From: Gallionellaceae bacterium
Lineage (GTDB): Bacteria; Pseudomonadota; Gammaproteobacteria; Burkholderiales; Thiobacillaceae
Direction: 5' to 3'
NCBI GenBank assembly: GCA_028714735.1
Contig: JAQTLU010000001.1
Coordinates: forward strand, 412,697-476,696
Length of the DNA stretch: 64,000 bases
Within the stretch, counting starts at the first letter, position 1, and each line of letters begins with the position of its first letter. Shown here piece by piece: positions 20,126-31,439 of this stretch. The position numbers were made by a program, and so were the translations under genes. The notes under the pieces are model-generated. The model did not search any database, was not told the origin of the DNA, and saw nothing but the letters and a program-made list of their open reading frames with translations.

Positions 20126-20548
20126 TCATTTTCCTGCCAGGTCGTGGTTTTCGATGGCATAGCCCCGGTCCTTGTAGAAACGGTAGCGCTGGCGCCCGGC
20201 CTGGACGTCGGCCGGGTCGGTGCCGACCACCTCGAGCAGCCGCTCGAAGCGGCTGAAACAGGACGGACACTCGGCGTCGAGGTTGATCAGTACATCCGGC
20301 GAGGCCAGGGCATCCGGGTCGGTGCCGATCAGCAGCGGGGTCTCCTTCGCCTGCTGGTGGCCGCAACGCAGGTGCGGGATGAAGGACAGCTTGTCGCGGG
20401 TCCAGATCGCCGCATCGAGGGCATTGGCGAGACGGTCGTCGGCCGTGTACAACAACGCCTGCCGGCCGGACTGGTAGACCTTGCCGGCCAGTTTCCTGGC
20501 CACCTCCAGCTTGTCGGCGGCGTTGAAGTAGAAGTCGACCTTGGTCAT
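20126..20548 (-). CDS. holC: DNA polymerase III subunit chi
   Basis: 140 residues. [20 protein letters not shown] is the typical HolC start; later [11 protein letters not shown] and [20 protein letters not shown], then [17 protein letters not shown] match the family. Chi connects the clamp loader to single-stranded-DNA binding protein. It overlaps sucD by 4 bases at its start and the next gene at its end. Confidence 0.92.
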   Translation of the reverse strand: MTKVDFYFNAADKLEVARKLAGKVYQSGRQALLYTADDRLANALDAAIWTRDKLSFIPHLRCGHQQAKETPLLIGTDPDALASPDVLINLDAECPSCFSRFERLLEVVGTDPADVQAGRQRYRFYKDRGYAIENHDLAGK

Positions 20549-21416
20549 CGCCGCGCGATGGCCTCCGCGATGGCCGCGCCCATGCCGGCCGGGCTCTTGG
20601 CCACCACCACGCCGGCCTTTTCCAGGGCGGCGATCTTGTCTTCCGCCTTGCCCGAGCCGCCGGCGATGATCGCCCCGGCATGGCCCATGCGCTTGCCCGA
20701 AGGCGCGGTGAGGCCGGCGATGTAGGCCGCCACCGGCTTGCTCACGTGGCCCTGGATGTATTCGGCCGCCGCTTCCTCGGCACTGCCGCCGATCTCACCC
20801 ACCAGGATGATGGCGGAGGTCCCCGGATCGGCCTGGAACATCGCCAGGCAATCGATGAAGTCGAGGCCCTTGATCGGGTCGCCGCCGATGCCGACGCAGG
20901 TCGACTGGCCCAGGCCCGATTGCGTGGTCTGCCAGACCGCCTCGTAGGTGAGCGTGCCGGAGCGGGAGACGATGCCGACCGTGCCCGGCTGGTGGATGAA
21001 GCCGGGCATGATGCCGATCTTGCACTCGCCGGGGGTGATCAGGCCGGGGCAGTTGGGGCCGATCAGATTGGCGCCGTTGGCGCGGATCGCCGCCTTGACG
21101 TTGATCATGTCGCGCACCGGGATGCCCTCGGTGATGCAGGCGATCACCCGGATGCCGGCGTCGGCCGCTTCCAGGATGCCGTCGGCGGCGAAGGCGGCCG
21201 GGACGTAGATCATGCTGGCGTCGGCGCCGGTCTCGCGCACCGCCTCCTGCACCGTGTTGAACACCGGCAGGCCCAGATGCGTCTGGCCGCCCTTGCCCGG
21301 CGTGACGCCGCCGACCATCTTCGTGCCGTAGGCGATGGCCTGTTCGGAATGGAAGCTGCCCTGCTTGCCGGTGAAGCCCTGGCAGATGACCTTGGTGTTC
21401 TTATCGATCAGGATGC

Positions 21417-21420
<4 letters not shown>
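20545..21420 (-). CDS. sucD: Succinyl-CoA ligase, alpha subunit
   Basis: 291 residues. [19 protein letters not shown] and [14 protein letters not shown], with the phospho-histidine region [17 protein letters not shown] and the CoA-binding [20 protein letters not shown], identify SucD. With SucC it makes succinate and ATP from succinyl-CoA in the citric-acid cycle. ATGA overlap with sucC upstream and holC downstream. Confidence 0.97.
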
Positions 21421-22577
<1,157 letters not shown>

Positions 22578-22608
22578 TCCGTGTGCAGACCTGTCTGATA
22601 AAGGTTGA

Positions 22609-23286
<678 letters not shown>

Positions 23287-23389
23287 GCAGCGACCAGGGT
23301 CCCGCGCAGCGGGGGGCGAGCGTCCGCGAATGGCGCCAGCGAGCGACCTGGCGCGGACTGAGCAATGACTCAATTTCGGAGCGAGCGGC

Positions 23390-24088
23390 ATGAGCGAACA
23401 AGGCAACGAGGCCCGGCGCTTCGCCCGCGGCCAGCAAAGCGGCGTGCTGTCGACCCTTTCCAAGCGGCTGGACGGGTTTCCGTTCGGCTCGGTATCGCCC
23501 TTCATACTCGACCATGCCGGCCGGCCGGTGATCCTGATCTCGGAGATCGCCGAGCATACCAAGAACATCACCGCCGATCCGCGCGTCTCCGTCATCGTGC
23601 AGCCCTACAGCACCGACATGCAGGTGACCGGCCGGGTCACCCTGATCGGGCGCGCCGAGCGGCTGCCGGACAAGGACGGCTTGGGGCCGCGCTACCTGCG
23701 CTATTTCCCGCAGGCGGAGTCCTATTTCGCCATGCACGACTTCCACTTCTACCGCATCGAACCGGTGAAGGTGCGCTGGATCGGCGGTTTCGGGCACATC
23801 TTCTGGATCGACCCGGAGGCCTACCTGGCGGCACCGGGCGCCCTGGCCGAGGCGGAGGCCGGCATCCTGGCGCACATGAACACCGACCATGCCGATACCC
23901 TGCGCGACTACAGCCGGCATATCCATCAGGTCGAGGCGGATACGGCGACCATGATAGGCATCGACCCGGACGGCTTCGACGTCCGCGCCGGCGAGCGCAT
24001 CCTGCGCTTCGAGTTTGCCGCGCCGGTCCTGGATGCCCAGGCCGCCCGCACGGCCCTGGTCGAAATGGCGCAACAATGCCGCGCCTGA
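23390..24088 (+). CDS. HugZ-like pyridoxamine-phosphate-oxidase-fold protein with DUF2470 domain
   Basis: 232 residues. Residues 10-150 form a split-barrel flavin/haem-binding fold (ARGQQSGVLSTLSKRLDGFP, GSVSPFILDHAGRPVILIS, EHTKNITADPRVSVIV), and 155-230 the DUF2470 domain (LAEAEAGILAHMNTDHADTL). This combination is typical of HugZ-type haem-degrading or haem-storage proteins and relatives. GGAG 9 bases upstream supports the start. Substrate unknown. Confidence 0.85.
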   Translation: MSEQGNEARRFARGQQSGVLSTLSKRLDGFPFGSVSPFILDHAGRPVILISEIAEHTKNITADPRVSVIVQPYSTDMQVTGRVTLIGRAERLPDKDGLGPRYLRYFPQAESYFAMHDFHFYRIEPVKVRWIGGFGHIFWIDPEAYLAAPGALAEAEAGILAHMNTDHADTLRDYSRHIHQVEADTATMIGIDPDGFDVRAGERILRFEFAAPVLDAQAARTALVEMAQQCRA

Positions 24089-24423
24089 ACGCGGCGCTGC
24101 TGTCGGCCATCGCCTCGGCCAGCCTGATCGCCCTGATCCTGCTCTGCCTGGCCTGGGAGCTCTGGCTGGCGCCGCTGCGTCCGGGCGGCTCCTGGCTGGT
24201 CCTGAAGGTGCTGCCCCTGCTCGCCCTGCTGTTCGGCGTCCTGCACGGCCGCATCTATACCTACCGCTGGACCAGCCTGGTGGTCTGGCCCTATTTCGCC
24301 GAGGGCGTCATGCGCCTGATGACGGAATCCCGCCCCGCCGCCGATCTGGCCGCGATCGAGATCGCCCTCGCGCTGGTCCTGTTCCTGTCCGCCGCCTTGT
24401 TTATCCGCACTTTGCCTCCTTGA
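24076..24423 (+). CDS. DUF2069 membrane protein
   Basis: 115 residues, four predicted membrane helices. KVLPLLALLFGVLHGRIYTY then RWTSLVVWPYFAEGVMRLMT is the DUF2069 hallmark. It overlaps the end of the HugZ-like gene by 13 bases, so is likely co-translated with it. In many betaproteobacteria DUF2069 sits beside wrbA, as here. Function unknown. Confidence 0.85.
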   Translation: MPRLNAALLSAIASASLIALILLCLAWELWLAPLRPGGSWLVLKVLPLLALLFGVLHGRIYTYRWTSLVVWPYFAEGVMRLMTESRPAADLAAIEIALALVLFLSAALFIRTLPP

Positions 24424-24459
24424 CGGCGGTCAAAGCAACGCGCCCGCCATCGGACTAAA

Positions 24460-24488
24460 TTGACGACATCAGTATCCGCTTATATACT
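24460..24488 (+). promoter_or_regulatory. Sigma-70 promoter of the cytochrome pair
   Basis: TTGACG (24460-24465), 17 bases, TATACT (24483-24488): close to consensus at both boxes. The AGGAG ribosome site and ATG follow 20-30 bases later. Confidence 0.75.
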
Positions 24489-24517
24489 CCCCGCGATTCG
24501 CTATCTAGGAGCCCTTC

Positions 24518-25294
24518 ATGACCAAGGTGAGCTACGTTCACTTCAAGTTTCTACCCATGTCCATGCGCGTACTGTTCACCTCAGTCCTGCTGGTGTTCGG
24601 TGCCGCCTACTGCATGGCGATGGTCCAGGTCTGGATCACCAAGGTCGGCCTGGACGGCAAGAACTACCTGACCGCCAAGGACCTGGTGATCGCCTACAGC
24701 GGCAACCCTGAAGGTTCCAAGATGCAGACCGCCCTGCAAGGCCCGATGGCCGACATGCTGGACGCCGACAACAAGAAGATCGTCTACACCTGGCTGCACG
24801 AGGGTGCGCCCAAGGAAAAGTACGACTCCACCATCAACCCCATCCTGCAGGATCACTGCGTGGCCTGTCACAACGCGGCGGCCAACCCCAACCTGCCTGA
24901 CTATACGAGTTGGGAAGGCGTACAGAAGGTCACCACCGTCGACACCGGCATGTCCATCGCCACCCTGATCCGGGTTTCCCATATCCACCTGTTCGGCCTG
25001 ACCTTCATCTTCTTCATCACCGGCTTCATTTACGCCCATTCCTACGTTCGCCCGGCCTGGTTCAAGTGCGTGGTGCTCGCCACTCCGTTCCTGGGGCTGA
25101 TCCTCGACATCGCGGCCTGGTACCTGACCAAGGTCTGGCACGGCTTCGCCTGGGCGGTGATCGTCGGTGGCGCCCTGTATGGCATCTGCTTCACCATCAT
25201 GTGGTTCACCTCCATGTATCAGTTGTGGTTCTTCAAGCCGCCCCAGGAAGTCCTCGACTCCCAAGGCCAATTGCCTAGCTTGCATCGGGCTTAA
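24518..25294 (+). CDS. Membrane-bound c-type cytochrome, one CxxCH plus four membrane helices
   Basis: 258 residues. One helix (about 17-39), then a periplasmic domain of about 105 residues with a single haem-c site CVACH (C114, C117, H118), then three helices (about 149-171, 182-203, 209-232). Helix 2 begins with H155 and H157 and ends with H174, and H208 starts helix 4; these histidines could hold a haem b or a quinone. I know homologues in sulfur- and nitrogen-metabolising betaproteobacteria only as uncharacterised proteins, sometimes misnamed elongation factor 1-alpha. AGGAG precedes the start. The tetrahaem lipoprotein gene follows 45 bases later, so an electron-transfer partnership is likely but inferred. 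Confidence 0.75.
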   Translation: MTKVSYVHFKFLPMSMRVLFTSVLLVFGAAYCMAMVQVWITKVGLDGKNYLTAKDLVIAYSGNPEGSKMQTALQGPMADMLDADNKKIVYTWLHEGAPKEKYDSTINPILQDHCVACHNAAANPNLPDYTSWEGVQKVTTVDTGMSIATLIRVSHIHLFGLTFIFFITGFIYAHSYVRPAWFKCVVLATPFLGLILDIAAWYLTKVWHGFAWAVIVGGALYGICFTIMWFTSMYQLWFFKPPQEVLDSQGQLPSLHRA

Positions 25295-25339
25295 ACCCGG
25301 CATCCATGCCCAGGTAACCGAATTCACATAGAGGTCCCC

Positions 25340-26476
25340 ATGAAAAAATTGACACTTTCACTGATCCTGCTGCCCATGCTGCTGACCGCCTGCGGCAAGC
25401 AGCCGACCCCCGCCGCGCCCGAAGCCACCGCCCCCAAGGGTGACCTGGCCGCCGGCAAGATCGTCGCCGAAGCCAAGTGCTTCAGCTGCCACGGTCTCGA
25501 CGGCAAGGGCACCGGCCCCGACATCCCGAACCTGGGCGGCCAGAAAGAGGCCTACCTGCTCAACGCGCTCAACGGCTACCGTACCGGCACCCGCCAACAC
25601 GCCGCACTGCAGCAGCTCTCGTCCGAGTTGACCGAAGCCGACGTCAACAACATCGCGGCCTATTACGCCAGTCAGAAGCCGGCCAGTGCCGGCGCCGCAA
25701 CCGGTGCCGCCGATACCGTGGTCGCCGGCAAGGCCGCCGCGGCAGCCTGTGGCGCCTGCCACGGCATGGACGGCAACAGCAAGATGCCCGGCACCCCCAG
25801 CCTGGCCGGCCAGCATCCCGGTTTCCTGCTGAATGCCATGCAGGACTACAAGGACAACAGCCGCAAGGACGCCATCATGGCGGTTCAGGTCGCCAAGCTG
25901 GACAAGGTGGCGATGGAGAACATCGCCGCCTACTTCGCCGCCCAGACCCCGGTCGCCCGCGACAAGCCGGCAGCCGGCAGCGCAACGGCCGGCGAGCCGC
26001 TGTCCGGCAAGTGCGGCGGCTGCCACGGCCAGCAGGGCCACAGTGCCGACGAGAAGACGCCCAGCCTGGCCGGTCAGGATGCCCAGTATCTGGTCAAGAC
26101 CATGAAGAACTATCGCGATGGCGGCCGCGCCCACGCCGAGATGAAGGCCATGCTGGCCGGCGTCAAGGACCCGGACCTGGCCAACATCGCCGCCTTCTAT
26201 GTCGCCCAGCAACCCAAGCAGGCCCTGGCCACCCAGCCGACCGCCGGCCAGCAGTGGGCCGAGCGTTGCGACAAGTGCCACGGCGCAACCAACGACAACC
26301 CGGCCATGGTCGCCCCCCATCTGGCTGGCCAGCCGGTCGCCTACCTGGTCAAGGCGCTCACGGACTATCGCGAAGGCAAGCGCGTCCAGTCGGCCATGCA
26401 CGCCATGGGCGCACCGCTGTCCGACGCCGACATCCAGGCCATTGCCGAGTACTACGCCGGCCAGCCGCCGAAATAA
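25340..26476 (+). CDS. Tetrahaem cytochrome c4-like lipoprotein
   Basis: 378 residues. Signal peptide with lipobox LLTAC (C18 lipidated). Four tandem class I cytochrome c domains of about 85-90 residues carry CFSCH (47-51), CGACH (137-141), CGGCH (225-229) and CDKCH (310-314). Domains 2-4 repeat SLAGQ/HLAGQ...YLV...DYR.G.R...M, with likely distal methionines near 180, 268/271 and in SAMHAMGA; domain 1 has RQHAALQQL with no methionine there. It looks like two fused dihaem c4 cytochromes. Probably carries electrons from the preceding membrane cytochrome to a terminal oxidase or reductase. Confidence 0.88.
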   Translation: MKKLTLSLILLPMLLTACGKQPTPAAPEATAPKGDLAAGKIVAEAKCFSCHGLDGKGTGPDIPNLGGQKEAYLLNALNGYRTGTRQHAALQQLSSELTEADVNNIAAYYASQKPASAGAATGAADTVVAGKAAAAACGACHGMDGNSKMPGTPSLAGQHPGFLLNAMQDYKDNSRKDAIMAVQVAKLDKVAMENIAAYFAAQTPVARDKPAAGSATAGEPLSGKCGGCHGQQGHSADEKTPSLAGQDAQYLVKTMKNYRDGGRAHAEMKAMLAGVKDPDLANIAAFYVAQQPKQALATQPTAGQQWAERCDKCHGATNDNPAMVAPHLAGQPVAYLVKALTDYREGKRVQSAMHAMGAPLSDADIQAIAEYYAGQPPK

Positions 26477-26497
26477 GCCGGCTAGTAGCAAAAAAAA

Positions 26498-26525
26498 CGG
26501 GCAGCCTGGGCTGCCCGTTTTTGTT
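26498..26525. terminator. Bidirectional rho-independent terminator
   Basis: CGGGCAGCC, TG loop, GGCTGCCCG, followed by TTTTTG on the plus strand and preceded by eight A on the same strand, which become a T-run on the minus strand. It ends both the cytochrome pair (plus) and leuA (minus). Confidence 0.9.
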
Positions 26526-26564
26526 TATCACGTAGACGCGGCCAAGGCCGCGCCCACGCTACGC

Positions 26565-28112
26565 TCAGACCTGCGGGTGCGCCCGCTCCTCGGCGCCGTA
26601 CAGCTTGTTCAGCGCGTTGAGGTAGGACTTCACCGAGGCGATGACGATGTCGGTATCGGCGCCCTGGCCGTTGACCACCCGGCTGTTGCGGCTCAGGCGC
26701 ACGGTCACCTCGCCCTGGGCATCGGTACCGGTGGTGATGTTGTTGACCGAATAGAGCAACAGCGACGAGCCGCTACCCACCATCTTCTCGATGGCCCGGA
26801 ACGAGGCATCCACCGGACCGCCGCCCACCTCGTCGGCACTGATCTCCATGCCGCCGTCGGCCAGGACCAGATAGGCATGCGGCGTCTCGCCGGTTTCCGA
26901 GCAGACCTTCATGGACACCAGCTTGAAGCGGTCGCAGGTATCGACGCCGATTTCATCCGAGACCAGGGCCTGAAGGTCCTCGTCGAAGATCTCGCGCTTC
27001 TTGTCGGCCAGGTCCTTGAAGCGGGCGAAGGCGGCGTTGAGCGCCTCCTCGCTGTCCAGCACGATGCCCAACTCGACCAGGCGGGTGCGGAAGGCGTTGC
27101 GGCCGGACAGCTTGCCCAGGGTGAGCTTGTTGTGCGACCAGCCGACATCCTCGGCGCGCATGATCTCGTAGGTCTCGCGGTGCTTGAGCACGCCGTCCTG
27201 GTGGATGCCGGACTCGTGCGCGAAGGCATTGGCGCCGACGATGGCCTTGTTCGGCTGCACCGGGTAGCCGGTGATGGTGGAGACCAGCTTGGAGGTCGGC
27301 ACGATCTGGCTGGTGTCGACCCGGCTGTCGCAGGAAAACACGTCGCGCCGGGTCTTCACCGACATGACGATCTCTTCCAGCGCGGCGTTACCGGCCCGTT
27401 CGCCCAGGCCATTGATGGTGCACTCGACCTGGCGGGCGCCGTTCATCACCGCCGCCAGGGAGTTGGCCGAGGCCATGCCGAGGTCGTTGTGGCAGTGGGT
27501 GGACCAGATTACCTGGTCGCTGTTGGGCACCCGCGCAATCAATTCCTTGAAGCGTTCGCCCCAGAGCACCGGGATGCTGTAGCCGACGGTGTCCGGCACG
27601 TTCAGGGTGGTCGCCCCGGCCTGGATGACGGCGTCGAAAATGCGCACCAGGAAATCGATCTCGGAGCGCACCGCATCCTCGGCCGAGAACTCGACGTCGT
27701 CGGTGTATTCGCGCGCCAGCTTGACCGCCGCCACGGCACGCTCGACCACCTCGTCCGGCGACATGCGCAGCTTCTTCTCCATGTGGATGGGCGAGGTGGC
27801 GATGAAGGTGTGGATGCGGCCGCGTTTGGCCGGCCTGATCGCCTCGCCGGCGGCGCGCACATCCTTCTCGTTGGCGCGCGCCAGCGAACAGACGGTGGAG
27901 TTCTGGACGATCTGGGCGATGGCCTTGATGGCGTCGGCATCGCCCGGGCTGGCAGCGGCGAAACCGGCCTCGATCACGTCCACGCCCAGGCGTTCGAGCT
28001 GGCGGGCGATGCGGATCTTCTCGTCCTTGGTCATGGCTGCGCCCGGACTCTGCTCGCCGTCCCGAAGCGTGGTGTCGAATATGATCAAGCGGTCATTTTT
28101 TGGGTCATTCAT
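26565..28112 (-). CDS. leuA: 2-isopropylmalate synthase
   Basis: 515 residues. The DRE-TIM catalytic barrel begins [20 protein letters not shown]; the metal-binding [12 protein letters not shown] motif is present, and the C-terminal LeuA dimer domain (from about 390) that senses leucine is complete, so feedback inhibition is expected. It condenses 2-oxoisovalerate with acetyl-CoA, the first leucine-specific step. The ATG at 28112 ([11 protein letters not shown]) matches family starts and has GGAG 8 bases before it. A short leucine-rich reading frame lies 80 bases upstream. Confidence 0.96.
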   Translation of the reverse strand: MNDPKNDRLIIFDTTLRDGEQSPGAAMTKDEKIRIARQLERLGVDVIEAGFAAASPGDADAIKAIAQIVQNSTVCSLARANEKDVRAAGEAIRPAKRGRIHTFIATSPIHMEKKLRMSPDEVVERAVAAVKLAREYTDDVEFSAEDAVRSEIDFLVRIFDAVIQAGATTLNVPDTVGYSIPVLWGERFKELIARVPNSDQVIWSTHCHNDLGMASANSLAAVMNGARQVECTINGLGERAGNAALEEIVMSVKTRRDVFSCDSRVDTSQIVPTSKLVSTITGYPVQPNKAIVGANAFAHESGIHQDGVLKHRETYEIMRAEDVGWSHNKLTLGKLSGRNAFRTRLVELGIVLDSEEALNAAFARFKDLADKKREIFDEDLQALVSDEIGVDTCDRFKLVSMKVCSETGETPHAYLVLADGGMEISADEVGGGPVDASFRAIEKMVGSGSSLLLYSVNNITTGTDAQGEVTVRLSRNSRVVNGQGADTDIVIASVKSYLNALNKLYGAEERAHPQV

Positions 28113-28191
28113 GGCGTACTCCAATAGCGGCATTCATAACTAATCGAACGGAGCGGGTCCGTCGGACAAGGGTACTTCTAAGGGGGAGGAG

Positions 28192-28278
28192 TTATCGTGT
28201 GCCCGCGCAGGGCAGCAGCAGCCGGGTCGCCAGACGGACCAGGGAGAAGAACGAGAGGGTGTTGTAAACCGTGTTCAT
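28192..28278 (-). CDS. Putative leucine-rich leader peptide before leuA
   Basis: A 28-codon frame between pssA and leuA encoding NTVYNTLSFFSLVRLATR then LLLPCAGTR and a TAA. Six leucines, three consecutive (CTGCTGCTG), are followed by a GC-rich hairpin (GCCC TGCGC GGGC) across the last codons. Its stop lies 79 bases before leuA. ATAACT at the stop can pair with AGTTAT (28136-28141 region) near the leuA ribosome site. Layout is that of ribosome-mediated attenuation by leucine, but GAGG is only 2 bases from the ATG and no T-run terminator is visible. Confidence 0.5.
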   Translation of the reverse strand: MNTVYNTLSFFSLVRLATRLLLPCAGTR

Positions 28279-28297
28279 GGCCTCGACTATAAACCGG

Positions 28298-29077
28298 CTA
28301 TTCCTGCTTGGGCAAGCCCTTGTCGCGTCGACGGCGGTACAGGCAGAGCACACCGTAGACATAACCCGACAGACCATAGCCGAGGAACAGCATGAACAGC
28401 ACGATGGGCGGATCGACCGAGATCAGGGTGAAGAACAGCGCCACCAGCACGATGAACATGAACGGCACGCTCTTGCGCAGGTTGATGTCCTTGCCGCTGT
28501 AGAAACGCAGGTTGGTGACCATGGTGAGGCCGGCGAACACGGTCAGGGCCCAGGCCGCCCAGCGCAGATCGGCGCCCTTGAAATGGTTGTCGACCATGAC
28601 CCAGACCATGCCGGCGACCAGCGAGGCGGCAGCCGGGCTGGGCAGGCCCTGGAACCAGCGCTTGTCCTGCACCTCCAGCATGGTATTGAAGCGGGCCAGG
28701 CGCAGCGCGGCACCGGCGCAGTAGATGAAGGCGGCGATCCAGCCCAGCTTGCCCATGCCCTTGAGGGCGAAACTGTACATCACCAGGGCCGGCGCGACGC
28801 CGAACGAGACCATGTCGGACAGGGAGTCGTATTCGGCGCCGAAGGCGCTCTGGGTGCGGGTCATGCGCGCCACCCGGCCATCGAGGCCGTCCAGCACCAT
28901 GGCAATGAAGATCGCCGCCGCCGCGTAGTCGAAGCGGCCGTTCATGGCCTGGACGATGGCATAGAAACCGGCGAACAGGGCGCCGGTGGTGAACAGGTTG
29001 GGCAACAGGTAGATGCCGCGCCGCATGAAGCGGCCCTGATGGGGCTGGGTGGCGGGCTGGACCTTCTCTTCGGTCAT
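28298..29077 (-). CDS. pssA: CDP-diacylglycerol-serine O-phosphatidyltransferase
   Basis: 259 residues with about seven membrane helices. The CDP-alcohol phosphotransferase motif D-G-x2-A/G-R-x8-G-x3-D-x3-D is seen as [20 protein letters not shown] then YDSLSD. The opening [20 protein letters not shown] is typical of PssA. It makes phosphatidylserine, substrate of the enzyme encoded by the upstream overlapping psd gene. Confidence 0.94.
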   Translation of the reverse strand: MTEEKVQPATQPHQGRFMRRGIYLLPNLFTTGALFAGFYAIVQAMNGRFDYAAAAIFIAMVLDGLDGRVARMTRTQSAFGAEYDSLSDMVSFGVAPALVMYSFALKGMGKLGWIAAFIYCAGAALRLARFNTMLEVQDKRWFQGLPSPAAASLVAGMVWVMVDNHFKGADLRWAAWALTVFAGLTMVTNLRFYSGKDINLRKSVPFMFIVLVALFFTLISVDPPIVLFMLFLGYGLSGYVYGVLCLYRRRRDKGLPKQE

Positions 29078-29751
29078 GCCTTGGCCAGCTCAGCCAGCAC
29101 GTCCTGGGAGGCGTGTACCTTGTCGCCCAGCGCCACCCTGGGCGTCGCAGTGACCGGCAGGTAGACGTCGACCCGGGAACCGAAACGGATGAAGCCGTAA
29201 CGCTGGCCGCGCGTCAGGCTGGCACCCGGTTCGACGTAACAAAGTATGCGCCGGGCGACCAGACCGGCGATCTGGACGCAGGTGACATCCTGGCCATCCG
29301 CGGTACGGATATGCAGGGCGTTGCGCTCGTTCTCGGTCGAGGCCTTGTCGAAGTCGGCGTTGATGAACTTGCCCGGTGTGTACCAGCGTTCAAGTACCTC
29401 GCCGTCGACCGGCGCGCGGTTGGAATGGACGTTGAACACGTTCATGAACACGCTGATCTTGAGCGCCTCGCGCTTGAGCCACGGGTCCTCGGCCTTCTCG
29501 ACCACGATGACGCGACCGTCGGCCGGCACCAGGACCAGGTTATCGCCGCAAGGGACCCGACGCGCCGGGTCGCGGAAGAACTGCAGCACGAAGGCAAACA
29601 CGATCCAGCCCAGGGTCGTCGTGACCGGGCCGGAGAAATAGGTGGCCAGCAGCGCCAGCACGAAGGCACCGGCCAGGAACGGCCAGCCTTCACGGGCGAT
29701 GATGGGATGAGGCCATGCGGCCTTGGCGGGTGGGCAGATGCCTATACACAT
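29074..29751 (-). CDS. psd: Phosphatidylserine decarboxylase proenzyme
   Basis: 225 residues, the short bacterial form. [20 protein letters not shown] is the family N-terminus with membrane helices. Near the C-terminus [11 protein letters not shown] contains the Gly-Ser at which the proenzyme self-cleaves to leave a pyruvoyl cofactor on the serine. It turns phosphatidylserine into phosphatidylethanolamine. ATGA overlap with pssA. The start at ATG 29751 is the only one upstream of the conserved segment. Confidence 0.92.
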   Translation of the reverse strand: MCIGICPPAKAAWPHPIIAREGWPFLAGAFVLALLATYFSGPVTTTLGWIVFAFVLQFFRDPARRVPCGDNLVLVPADGRVIVVEKAEDPWLKREALKISVFMNVFNVHSNRAPVDGEVLERWYTPGKFINADFDKASTENERNALHIRTADGQDVTCVQIAGLVARRILCYVEPGASLTRGQRYGFIRFGSRVDVYLPVTATPRVALGDKVHASQDVLAELAKA

Positions 29752-29760
29752 AATCAGAAT

Positions 29761-29811
29761 AAAAAACGGGAAACAGGAAGCCGGCTAACGGCCTTTCCCA
29801 TTTCCCGTTTT
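29761..29811 (-). terminator. Probable terminator or attenuator after ilvC
   Basis: On the minus strand AAAACGGGAAA, a 27-base loop with its own small GC stem (GGCC/GGCT), TTTCCCGTTTTTTATT. An 11-bp stem followed by six T. It may end most ilvBHC transcription before psd, allowing partial read-through. Confidence 0.6.
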
Positions 29812-29827
29812 CCTAGTTTCCCCAATC

Positions 29828-30874
<1,047 letters not shown>

Positions 30875-30947
30875 TCAGCGCTCAGCTTTCAGCAACTTCC
30901 TCGGTCTTGGCTGACCGCGGACTGCTGAACGCTGATCGCTCCAAAAT

Positions 30948-31439
30948 TCAAATCTTCAATACCCGGTCGCCGCGACCGATGCCGGAGGCGCCGGTACGCA
31001 CGGTCTCCAGGATGGCGGCCGGGTCGAGGGCTTCCAGGAAACCGTCCAGCTTGGCGCCGGTGCCGGTCAGCTCGATGGTGTAGGTCTTGTCGGCGACATC
31101 GATGATGCGGCCGCGGAAGATGTCGGCCATGCGCTTCATCTCCTCGCGGTACTCGCCGGTGGCCTTGACCTTGACCAGCATCAGCTCGCGCTCGATGTGG
31201 CAGCCGTCGGAGAGGTCCTGCACCTTGACGATGTCGACCAGCTTGTTGAGCTGCTTGGTGATCTGCTCGATCACCTCGTCGGAACCGCGGGTGACGATGG
31301 TCATGCGCGACAGGCTGGCGTCCTCGGTGGGCGCGACGTTGAGCGATTCGATGTTGTAGCCACGGGCGGAAAACAGTCCGGCGATGCGCGACAGCGCGCC
31401 GGCTTCGTTCTCCATCATCAGGGAAATGATGTGTCTCAT
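30948..31439 (-). CDS. ilvH: Acetolactate synthase small (regulatory) subunit
   Basis: 163 residues. The ACT domain begins RHIISLMMENEAGALSRIAG with LFSARGYNIESLNVAPTED, the valine-binding site; the C-terminal ferredoxin-like part includes ERELMLVKVKA and RGRIIDVADKTYTIELTGT. It confers valine feedback on IlvB. The ATG overlaps the ilvB stop by 4 bases. Confidence 0.96.
   Translation of the reverse strand: MRHIISLMMENEAGALSRIAGLFSARGYNIESLNVAPTEDASLSRMTIVTRGSDEVIEQITKQLNKLVDIVKVQDLSDGCHIERELMLVKVKATGEYREEMKRMADIFRGRIIDVADKTYTIELTGTGAKLDGFLEALDPAAILETVRTGASGIGRGDRVLKI

Noticed and set aside
28113..28191. Classical rho-independent attenuator between the leader peptide and leuA
   Set aside because: Only short stems such as GTCCGACGGAC are visible and no T-run follows, so I list the leader peptide but not a terminator.
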